DNA from: an uncultured Robinsoniella sp.
Lineage (GTDB): Bacteria > Bacillota > Clostridia > Lachnospirales > Lachnospiraceae
DNA: 64,000 nucleotides
NCBI GenBank assembly: GCA_900540475.1
Contig: UQGG01000003.1
Location: 206,002-270,001, forward strand
Reading direction: 5' to 3'
Program-made: the position numbers and the translations under genes
The notes under the pieces: model-generated
What the model was told of the DNA's origin: nothing
Databases searched by the model: none
What the model saw: the letters and a program-made list of their open reading frames with translations, nothing else
In this document: positions 40,715 to 47,723 of the stretch, one piece after another
Position numbering within the stretch: the first letter of the stretch is position 1
Layout: the number at the start of each line of letters is the position of its first letter

Positions 40715-42805
40715 ATGCAAAATAAAATAATTTCCGAATTCCAGCTGTCCGACATGATAGTCCGCTATACTTTATCTTCCCAGAATACAGCAGGATTTGA
40801 AATGTACCCGGCAAATCAAAAAAGCCGGTTGGCAGAGGATAAGGAATATGAAATAGAATCCCTGATACAGGTGATGATTGGCGGAGATGATTTTCCCGGT
40901 GGATTTTCTAACGGACATACTTTGAGAAATTCACAGTCCTGCTGCCATCTTAAATATCAGGAGCAAAGGGTACAGGAATCCGGAGATTTGCTGGAAATTA
41001 CCACCCTGCTTCAGACGGAAGACGGACAAAAGGCGGAACATATCCTTGCCTTTCAAAAGGGCAGAGAAGGATTTACCCTTAAAACCAGATATGGAAATGA
41101 ATCGGAGCGGGAAATTACTTTAGAGATGCTGTCCAGCTTTTCCATTGGAGGGATCACTCCCTTTGAAGCAGGAGATGCTCCGGACACCTTGCTCGTGCAT
41201 CGTCTGAGAAGCAAATGGAGTGCAGAAGGCAGGCTTGAGACTCAGACGGCAGAAGAACTTCAGTTAGAGCCATCCTGGGCAAAACACGGCGCGGAAAGTG
41301 AAAAATTCGGACAGCTGGGTTCTCTGCCGGTAAGAAAGTACTTCCCTTTTGTGGCAGTGGAAGACCAAAAGCAGCAGGTTATATGGGCTGTCCAGGTGGG
41401 ATGCCCTTCTTCCTGGCAGATGGAAGTGTACCGAAAGGATGATGGGCTGTGCATCTCTGGAGGACTGCCGGACTTTGATTTTGGACACTGGAGCAGGAAT
41501 CTGGCACCGGGAGAATGGTTCGAGACACCCACGGCGTATCTGACGGTATACCAGGGAAATCTGGATGATACCTGTCAGCGCCTGGCTCGCATGCAGGATG
41601 AAAAATCGGAAAGCTGGTCAGATGGAAATCTTCCGCTGGTATTCAATGAATATTGTACCACCTGGGGAATGCCATCCCATGAAAACATTTCAAAAATACT
41701 GGATGTGCTAAACGGCAGGGGGATAGAATATTTTGTCATTGATGCAGGGTGGTATGCTGATCCTGTGAAGGGATGGCAGAGCAATATGGGAGACTGGCAG
41801 GTCTATGAGGAATTGTTTCCATATGGCTTGCAGGCAACGGTAGATATGATTAAAAGTCAGGGCATGATCCCTGGAATCTGGTTTGAACTGGAGACCTGCG
41901 GCAGAGATGCTCGGGCATTTCATTTTGAAGACCATCTGCTAAAGCGCAACGGTAAGGTAATTACAGTCGCAAGCCGCAGATTTTGGGACATGAGGGATCC
42001 ATGGACGGTGGATTATCTCAAGGATCGGGTAATCGGTCTATTGAACCGGTTTGGATTTGGCTATATTAAAATTGATTACAATGAGACGATCGGAATTGGC
42101 TGTGACGGGGCAGAGAGCCTGGGAGAAGGACTGCGCCAGAATATGCAGGCAGCTCAGGAATTTTTCCGTAAAATAAAAAGAGAAGTTCCGGGTATTGTAA
42201 TTGAGGTCTGCGCATCAGGCGGCCACAGACTGGAGCCTTCCTATTTGAACATCGGAGATGTGGCGTCATTCTCAGATGCCCATGAAGAAAGAGAAATTCC
42301 GGTGATTGCAGCCAACCTGCATCGGGCGATGCTGCCAAAGAAAAGCCAGATCTGGTCCGTACTGCGCAAAACAGATTCATCCTGCAGAATTGCCTATTCC
42401 ATGGCGGCGGCATGTCTTGGTATGATGTGCCTCTCAGGTGAAATCTATGATCTGTCAAAAGAGCAGTGGACGTTGGTGGATGCCGGAATCAGTTTTTATA
42501 AATCCGTGCGCCATATTATCTGCAATGGAGTAAGCCGTTTCTACGGACCCCGGTTATCCGGCTACCGCCATTTAAAAGGCTGGCAGGGGGTATTGCGTTT
42601 CAGTGAGGACGGGCAGGAAGCACTTCTTGTTATTCACAGTTTTGCCCGTTCCCAAAAGGAAATCATCCAAATTCCGGTGGGGGAAGCATATGGCATTGCA
42701 GGAATTTTTACCTCCGGCAAAAAAGCTGTATCCGTTGAAAACGCAGTGGTATCGGTAGAGATGGACCAGGATTTTGATGCAATTGCAATTCACTTTAAAA
42801 AGTAA
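40715..42805 (+). CDS. Alpha-galactosidase-like GH36 glycosidase
   Basis: A 696-residue GH36/clan GH-D enzyme: an N-terminal beta-supersandwich, then a TIM barrel. The nucleophile Asp is in GYIKIDYNETIG (about 453), and the acid/base Asp is in ASFSDAHEE (about 518). VIDAGWYAD, GIWFELETCG and EVCASGGHRLEPSYL are also diagnostic. KIDYNE replaces the KWDMNR of classical bacterial alpha-galactosidases, so substrate preference may differ. AAAGGGGTG precedes the start. It lies 47 bases downstream of GH4 and is probably co-transcribed with it. Confidence 0.88.
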   Translation: MQNKIISEFQLSDMIVRYTLSSQNTAGFEMYPANQKSRLAEDKEYEIESLIQVMIGGDDFPGGFSNGHTLRNSQSCCHLKYQEQRVQESGDLLEITTLLQTEDGQKAEHILAFQKGREGFTLKTRYGNESEREITLEMLSSFSIGGITPFEAGDAPDTLLVHRLRSKWSAEGRLETQTAEELQLEPSWAKHGAESEKFGQLGSLPVRKYFPFVAVEDQKQQVIWAVQVGCPSSWQMEVYRKDDGLCISGGLPDFDFGHWSRNLAPGEWFETPTAYLTVYQGNLDDTCQRLARMQDEKSESWSDGNLPLVFNEYCTTWGMPSHENISKILDVLNGRGIEYFVIDAGWYADPVKGWQSNMGDWQVYEELFPYGLQATVDMIKSQGMIPGIWFELETCGRDARAFHFEDHLLKRNGKVITVASRRFWDMRDPWTVDYLKDRVIGLLNRFGFGYIKIDYNETIGIGCDGAESLGEGLRQNMQAAQEFFRKIKREVPGIVIEVCASGGHRLEPSYLNIGDVASFSDAHEEREIPVIAANLHRAMLPKKSQIWSVLRKTDSSCRIAYSMAAACLGMMCLSGEIYDLSKEQWTLVDAGISFYKSVRHIICNGVSRFYGPRLSGYRHLKGWQGVLRFSEDGQEALLVIHSFARSQKEIIQIPVGEAYGIAGIFTSGKKAVSVENAVVSVEMDQDFDAIAIHFKK

Positions 42806-42813
42806 CAATCTGG

Positions 42814-42860
42814 CTCCTTTGACATATCTTAATTATAAAGGTATGTCAGAGGAGATTTTT
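42814..42860 (+). promoter_or_regulatory. 17-bp hairpin covering the ribosome site of the amidase gene
   Basis: The left arm (42814-42830) and right arm (42838-42854) pair over all 17 positions with two G-U pairs and a 7-nt loop (AATTATA). The right arm contains the amidase ribosome site GAGGAG (42849-42854), and ATTTTT follows directly. The structure can act as terminator of the GH36 transcript and, in read-through RNA, would hide the ribosome site. Confidence 0.75.
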
Positions 42861-43616
42861 ATGGCTAAAATTATATTAGATGCCGGGCATGGCGGTACGG
42901 ATACCGGTGTTGTTTACAAGGGCCGTCAGGAAAAAGATGATGCATTAAGGCTTACGCAAGCAGTGGGAAAATTATTGGAAGAAAAGGGAATAGAAGTGGT
43001 CTATACACGTTCTGACGATGAATACCGGACTCCTATTGAACGGGCAAATATTGCCAATGAGGAACAGGCTGACTACTATATTTCACTGCACCGGAATTCC
43101 AGCCCTGTGGAAAATCAGTACTCTGGTGTGGAATCCTTAATTTATGATGACTCCGGTATAAAATCAGATATGGCAGATGATATAAATGGAGAATTGGAAG
43201 AAGTGGGATTTAAAAATCAGGGAGTCAAAGTCCGTCCCGGGCTGGTTGTATTAAAAAGGACAAATATGCCTGCTGTTTGGGTAGAAGTAGGATTTATGAA
43301 CAGCGACGAAGATAATCTGGTATTCGACACCCGGTTTGATGATATCGCCCAGGCGATCGTGAATGGAATTATGGAATCTCTGGACGAAGCTTCGTCACAG
43401 CCTACTTATTATCGTGTTCAGACCGGAACTTTCAGGAGAAGAGATAATGCGGAGAGACTGTTAGAGCAGCTGCAAAGCCAGGGCTTCCCCGCGTTTATCA
43501 TCAATGAGGACGGATACTACAAAGTACAGGTGGGGGCATTTGAAGTGATGGATAATGCAATTCGTATGGAAGCCACACTTCGCAGGTACGGATATCCTAC
43601 TTTTTTAGCTACTTAA
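42861..43616 (+). CDS. N-acetylmuramoyl-L-alanine amidase (Amidase_3) with SPOR domain
   Basis: A 251-residue CwlC/CwlD-like zinc amidase. ILDAGHGGTDTG carries the first His ligand, ISLHRNS the next, and VWVEVGFMNSDEDN the catalytic Glu. A C-terminal SPOR repeat region (YYRVQTGTFRRRDNAERLLEQLQSQGFPAFI, YYKVQVGAF) binds denuded glycan. No signal peptide is visible, as in the mother-cell enzyme CwlC of Bacillus. The start at 42861 is set by GAGGAG six bases upstream. A role in mother-cell lysis or spore cortex turnover is inferred. Confidence 0.93.
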   Translation: MAKIILDAGHGGTDTGVVYKGRQEKDDALRLTQAVGKLLEEKGIEVVYTRSDDEYRTPIERANIANEEQADYYISLHRNSSPVENQYSGVESLIYDDSGIKSDMADDINGELEEVGFKNQGVKVRPGLVVLKRTNMPAVWVEVGFMNSDEDNLVFDTRFDDIAQAIVNGIMESLDEASSQPTYYRVQTGTFRRRDNAERLLEQLQSQGFPAFIINEDGYYKVQVGAFEVMDNAIRMEATLRRYGYPTFLAT

Positions 43617-43636
43617 GAAATTGGCATAAAAGCCGG

Positions 43637-43689
43637 AGTCAGAGCGTGTTTGAAAAATTCTCCTGCCATTTTTCAAACACGCTCTGACT
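43637..43689. repeat. Perfect 22-bp palindromic element (short form)
   Basis: Arms 43637-43658 and 43668-43689 are exact reverse complements around the loop TCTCCTGCC. The arm contains AGAGCGTGTTTGAAAA, the same terminal sequence as the 161-bp element at 47541-47701. That element also continues with a TCCTGCCAT stretch, so this copy looks like its internal-deletion derivative. It lies between the amidase stop and its terminator. Confidence 0.9.
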
Positions 43690-43737
43690 GGAGGCATAAA
43701 AATAATACAAGGCGAATAGTAATATTAAGGGGTATTT

Positions 43738-43780
43738 TCTCCGCTATGGTATTTTTCAGATCCATGGCGGAGATTTTTTT
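43738..43780 (+). terminator. Intrinsic terminator after the amidase gene
   Basis: A 12-bp stem, TCTCCGCTATGG (43738-43749) with CCATGGCGGAGA (43762-43773, one G-U), followed by seven T. The stretch to 43941 holds no further gene. Confidence 0.92.
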
Positions 43781-43941
43781 ATTCCTGTGTTTTTTTGATT
43801 TGTGCAGAAATTAGATCAATTAATATACATTGATTTCTATGAGAAATCATATGTATTAACAATATAAGTTTCGAATTCTGCAATAAAGGTCGGATATAAT
43901 AAAAAGATGCAGAATATAGAAATATAAGAAAGGGTGTATGC

Positions 43942-45369
43942 ATGTATTTTTCACGGGATGCATTATACCAATTTATAATTGATAAGTCGAAAAATAAACT
44001 TGTTGTAAATGGAATTTTGTCAGCAGGGGTCTGTATTGTAACCGGTATTTATCTGGGAATTGGTTCTTACTTTTCTTCCCACTTTATATTCTGTTCCACT
44101 ATTAATGGAATCGAATGCGGCAAAATGACAGCGCAAGAGGCAGAAAATGAAATGGCGGAAAATCTGTTGGATTACCGCCTGGAGCTGATTGAACGTGGGG
44201 GTAAAAGGGAAGTTATTACAGGCAGAATGCTTGGGCTCACCTATCTGCAGGAGGGGCAGGTGGGACAGATTTTAGAAAATCAAAATGGTTTTTCCTGGGG
44301 GGTATCTCTTGGGAAAAGTAAAGATTACAGCGTTGTGCTTCCGGTGGAATATAACCAGAAAGTGCTAAATGACCTGATAGACGGCCTGGATTGTTTTTCG
44401 CCGGACAAAATCATAGCACCCCAGGATGCCGTCATTGTAGAAAAAGACTATGGTTTTGAGATACAGTCTGAAATTCTTGGAACTACCATCAACAGGGAAC
44501 GCCTTAGGAAAGCGGTTGAAAATGCAATTGCCACCAGCAGGCAAGTCATTGATCTGGATAAATCCGGGATCTATGAATCACCGGAGGTACTTCACACAGA
44601 CAGAAGCCTGCAGACAGAAGTAAAGCAGTTGAATGAGCTGACCACAGCGGATATTATTTTTGATTTTACCGACAGAAAAAAAGAAGTAAACCGCGGTGTC
44701 ATCCGCGAGCTGCTTTCAAAGGATACGGACGGAAATTATTTTCTGGATGAAAATAAGGTAGGGGAGTGGGTATGCCAGTTAGCTTATGAAACGGATACCT
44801 TTGGGCTTTCCAGGGAATTTAAAAAGAACGATGGAAATACAATAACACTTCCCAGAGGAGGTGATTATGGGTGGTGTATCGACCGTCCGGCTACAACGAA
44901 GAAATTGTATGAGGCAATTAAGAACGGAATTACCGGTAAAATGGATCCTGCCTATCTCTATACGGGAAAAGACAGGGGGAAAGATGATATCGGGAATACA
45001 TACGTGGAAATTTGCATTTCCCAGCAGCGGATGTGGTTTTATAAGGATGGAAAAGAACTGGTAGATACTCCCGTCGTAACGGGCAACCCCAACAAGGGGA
45101 ATGCAACACCTTCTAATGGGGTATGGGCAATTGACGGAGTTATTCACGGGCAGATCTTAAGAGGGGAAGACTATGCGCAGCCGGTGACGTACTGGATGCC
45201 TTTTAATGGAAATGTGGGTATTCATGATGCAGGCTCCTTTCGCTCGGCGTTTGGCTATGATATTTATCTCTGGAACGGGTCCCACGGCTGTATCAACACC
45301 CCGGACAAAGCGGCGGCGGTGATCTTCGATAATGTAGAACGGGGAACGCCTGTAGTGGTGTATGATTAA
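43942..45369 (+). CDS. L,D-transpeptidase (YkuD) with PG_binding_4-like domain, first paralogue
   Basis: Forms 3-3 cross-links or attaches proteins to peptidoglycan. The 475-residue protein has one membrane helix (about 24-45), extracellular PG_binding_4-like repeats (INGIECGKMTAQEAENEM) and a C-terminal YkuD domain. Its site reads GNVGIHDAG followed by GSHGCINTP, with the catalytic Cys near 450. Domain order and many strings are shared with the protein at 47724-49883, so the two are paralogues about 2.4 kb apart. AAGAAAGGG lies before the ATG. Confidence 0.92.
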   Translation: MYFSRDALYQFIIDKSKNKLVVNGILSAGVCIVTGIYLGIGSYFSSHFIFCSTINGIECGKMTAQEAENEMAENLLDYRLELIERGGKREVITGRMLGLTYLQEGQVGQILENQNGFSWGVSLGKSKDYSVVLPVEYNQKVLNDLIDGLDCFSPDKIIAPQDAVIVEKDYGFEIQSEILGTTINRERLRKAVENAIATSRQVIDLDKSGIYESPEVLHTDRSLQTEVKQLNELTTADIIFDFTDRKKEVNRGVIRELLSKDTDGNYFLDENKVGEWVCQLAYETDTFGLSREFKKNDGNTITLPRGGDYGWCIDRPATTKKLYEAIKNGITGKMDPAYLYTGKDRGKDDIGNTYVEICISQQRMWFYKDGKELVDTPVVTGNPNKGNATPSNGVWAIDGVIHGQILRGEDYAQPVTYWMPFNGNVGIHDAGSFRSAFGYDIYLWNGSHGCINTPDKAAAVIFDNVERGTPVVVYD

Positions 45370-45469
45370 ACTTATTGGCGGGATGGAAACTGTACTGCAA
45401 AATCCGAAAGGGTTTTGCAGGGCAGTTTTCCAGATCCTGGAACAGATGAATCCTTAAATTTTCCTGCAC

Positions 45470-45498
45470 TTGACTTCTTTCTAAAAACCTCTTATAAT
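45470..45498 (+). promoter_or_regulatory. tetR promoter
   Basis: TTGACT (45470-45475), 17-nt spacer, TATAAT (45493-45498). The operator starts two bases further on. Confidence 0.88.
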
Positions 45499-45499
45499 T

Positions 45500-45518
45500 A
45501 TTGAATGAATGGTTCAAT
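45500..45518 (+). promoter_or_regulatory. Candidate TetR operator, copy 1
   Basis: ATTGAATGAATGGTTCAAT, an interrupted inverted repeat, placed over the transcription start of tetR. An almost identical 19-mer lies before the DUF4097 gene. Confidence 0.75.
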
Positions 45519-45540
45519 AATATGCAAAGGCAGGTGCAAA

Positions 45541-46227
45541 ATGGAAAACAGACTGGAATATATCTACGAGGCTGCAAGTTCTCTGTTCATTAACAAAGGA
45601 TATGCAAGAACACAGATGAAAGATATCGCCAGGGAGATCGGCTTATCTACTGGAATGATCTATATTTATTTTAAAGGTAAAAAAGATATTTTAAACTTTA
45701 TCCTGAAATGTACAATTGATAAAGGTTTAATGCAGCAGGAATTTACATATCCTATTGATGAGAGTTTGTTTGAGAACTTGGATGATGAAATTGATCAGGT
45801 GTTAATAGAAAGCAGTGCTAGGTTTTATGCTCCTTTGAAAGAACGAAGACCGGGATATTCTTTTGCACAAATGGTATCGGATGCCTATGATACTATTTCC
45901 CGTTACGGTACAGGCTGTCTGGTGATAGAAAAAAATATGGACGCGGTGGGAAAGGCAGGAAGAAGCTATCAGGAGTACAGAAAAATATTCTTTGATCAGG
46001 TTTTGGAATATGTAAACTTTTATATCGAAAGGGGTGAGGTACGCCCCATGAAATATACGGAGTTAAGCACACGCCTGATTATTGAAACACTGGCGTGGTG
46101 GGGAATGCATGTGATGAATGATGTGTTCCAGGTACAGAAAAATATACCGGCAGAGGCTGCAAAGGAAGTGTGCATGGATAATCTGGTCAGCGCGTATGCA
46201 AAGGGAAACAGATTCCCTGAAGATTGA
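45541..46227 (+). CDS. TetR-family transcriptional regulator
   Basis: A 228-residue regulator with the N-terminal TetR helix-turn-helix (SLFINKGYARTQMKDIAREIGLSTGMIYIYFKGKKDIL). A helical ligand domain follows, with a late FQVQKNIPAEAAKEV stretch. The ATG at 45541 has AGGTG at 45532-45536. The operator-like 19-mer over its own promoter recurs upstream of the following DUF4097 lipoprotein gene, so both genes are probably repressed together. The ligand is unknown. Confidence 0.9.
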   Translation: MENRLEYIYEAASSLFINKGYARTQMKDIAREIGLSTGMIYIYFKGKKDILNFILKCTIDKGLMQQEFTYPIDESLFENLDDEIDQVLIESSARFYAPLKERRPGYSFAQMVSDAYDTISRYGTGCLVIEKNMDAVGKAGRSYQEYRKIFFDQVLEYVNFYIERGEVRPMKYTELSTRLIIETLAWWGMHVMNDVFQVQKNIPAEAAKEVCMDNLVSAYAKGNRFPED

Positions 46228-46308
46228 CGTGCAGATTCCTGAAAGTGTAACAGTTGTATAAAGTAGAAAAAGGTTCTTGATTCGAAGAGCCATTTTTCAT
46301 AGAGCAAT

Positions 46309-46327
46309 ATTGAATGAATCGTTCAAT
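46309..46327 (+). promoter_or_regulatory. Candidate TetR operator, copy 2
   Basis: ATTGAATGAATCGTTCAAT differs from copy 1 at a single base (18 of 19 identical). It lies 23 bases before the DUF4097 start codon. Confidence 0.75.
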
Positions 46328-46350
46328 TAATAAGCGGAAAGAAGAAGGTT

Positions 46351-47217
46351 ATGAAGAATAAAAAAGTGAAGTTAATTGGATTTTGTTTTATATTTTTAAC
46401 CGTCACGATTATTGGGGGCTGCTCCGGCACCGGAGAGTTGAAAGAGGTTCGGTCAGAGAAATTCAGGACGTCTGAATTTGATGAGATTCTGGTGGATTAC
46501 GATGGGGAGAGCATTTTTGTGGGAGAAAGCGATCATGGACAAGTGGTGGTAAAAGAACTGATGGATCAAAAGAAAAAGGCTTATCGTGCTAATATAGATA
46601 TTATCGGTGGACGGCTTACCATTGAAGAAGGAGCTCGTCCCTTAGGCAGCAGCATACATGCTTATCTGGAAATATACCTGCCAAGAGATTTTAGCAAAAA
46701 AATCTCTCTTCACACAACTGGCGGTAAGATCATTTCGGAAACGGATCTGGTACTGTCAGAATTAAAAGCCGAAACCACAAATGGAGAGATCGTGATATCC
46801 AGGCTTATTGCTGACGAACTGACGGTTAAAACCACCAATGGTGAAGTACAGTTAGAAAATATAAGTGGTAAAATTCATTATGAATCTACAAATGGAAATC
46901 TTACCGGCAGTGGACTCAGTGGATCGGGGAATTTTAATGTGTCCGCAAACGGTAATCTGAATCTGGTATATTCAAGAATTAATGAGGACCTTTCTGCATA
47001 TACAAAAAATGGTGAGATAAAATTAGCGCTTCCTTCTGGTTTGAATTTTAACTTCTGTGCTGAGACTAAAAATGGTGAAATTAAAACAAATTTTTCCAAA
47101 CAAATATCCGGCTCGGAACATGCATTACAGGGCATAATCGGAGATAATCCCAATGTGCTGGTCAACCTGGAAACAAAGAATGGAAATATGGATATAGAAT
47201 ATTTAAATCCAGAATGA
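46351..47217 (+). CDS. DUF4097-type beta-helix lipoprotein
   Basis: A 288-residue lipoprotein with a signal segment (KKVKLIGFCFIFLTVTIIGGC; lipobox IIGGC, Cys about 24) and a repetitive beta-strand domain. The repeats show the DUF4097 rhythm of TTNGEIVIS, TTNGEVQLEN, STNGNLTG, TKNGEIKLA, TKNGEIKT and TKNGNMDIEY. Such proteins are thought to be surface-exposed beta-solenoids; the function is not established. AAAGAAGG lies before the ATG. The shared operator ties it to the upstream TetR gene. Confidence 0.85.
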   Translation: MKNKKVKLIGFCFIFLTVTIIGGCSGTGELKEVRSEKFRTSEFDEILVDYDGESIFVGESDHGQVVVKELMDQKKKAYRANIDIIGGRLTIEEGARPLGSSIHAYLEIYLPRDFSKKISLHTTGGKIISETDLVLSELKAETTNGEIVISRLIADELTVKTTNGEVQLENISGKIHYESTNGNLTGSGLSGSGNFNVSANGNLNLVYSRINEDLSAYTKNGEIKLALPSGLNFNFCAETKNGEIKTNFSKQISGSEHALQGIIGDNPNVLVNLETKNGNMDIEYLNPE

Positions 47218-47241
47218 GAAACCTAATAGTATCTAATACCA

Positions 47242-47389
47242 CCCAGCGTAAATACGCCATTATATAGCACCCGCTATCTACGCCAGCTGCACGTCTGCGA
47301 ATCTAGTCGTAGCCCCGCTACGCCGTCGATTCACAGACGTACACCTGGCGCAGATATCAGGCACTATATATCGACGTATTTACGTCGGG
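47242..47389. repeat. 148-bp imperfect palindromic element A
   Basis: Arms from 47242 and 47389 inward pair for most of their length. Matching segments include GTAAATACG with CGTATTTAC, TATATAG with CTATATA, GCGCC/GGCGC-type stretches and ACGTCTG with CAGACGT. The centre is CGTAGCCCCGCTACG (47308-47322). There is no coding sequence inside. Together with element B it fills the 506-base gap between the DUF4097 and L,D-transpeptidase genes. Confidence 0.85.
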
Positions 47390-47540
47390 AGGCACTAGCA
47401 GAATGGCTACATCATAATATGCATGGGAATCATTTTTGTAATAATTCAAAATATACCTAAAATTCTTATATTTCTTAAAATTATCGAAAAGTACTTTCTC
47501 TAATATGCATAAAATGATATGATAGTAGAAAGCATACTAC

Positions 47541-47701
47541 TAGAGCGTGTTTGAAAATAATTCCTGCCATCTGCACGCCCCACTTTGCGGTATATTTGTC
47601 CCGAATTCAGGTTACGTAGCCCGTTACGTTCCCTTCAATTGGCACAAATCTCCCACAATTGTGTCGCACAGCAGTCAGAAAGCAATTTCAAGCACGCTCT
47701 A
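47541..47701. repeat. 161-bp imperfect palindromic element B
   Basis: It starts TAGAGCGTG (47541-47549) and ends CACGCTCTA (47693-47701). The arms remain alignable to the centre, which reads CGTAGCCCGTTACG (47615-47628) and resembles the centre of element A. Its terminal sequence AGAGCGTGTTTGAAAA is shared with the short element at 43637-43689 and in part with 10293-10305. Confidence 0.85.
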
Positions 47702-47723
47702 GAGTGATTAATGAGGGATGAAA

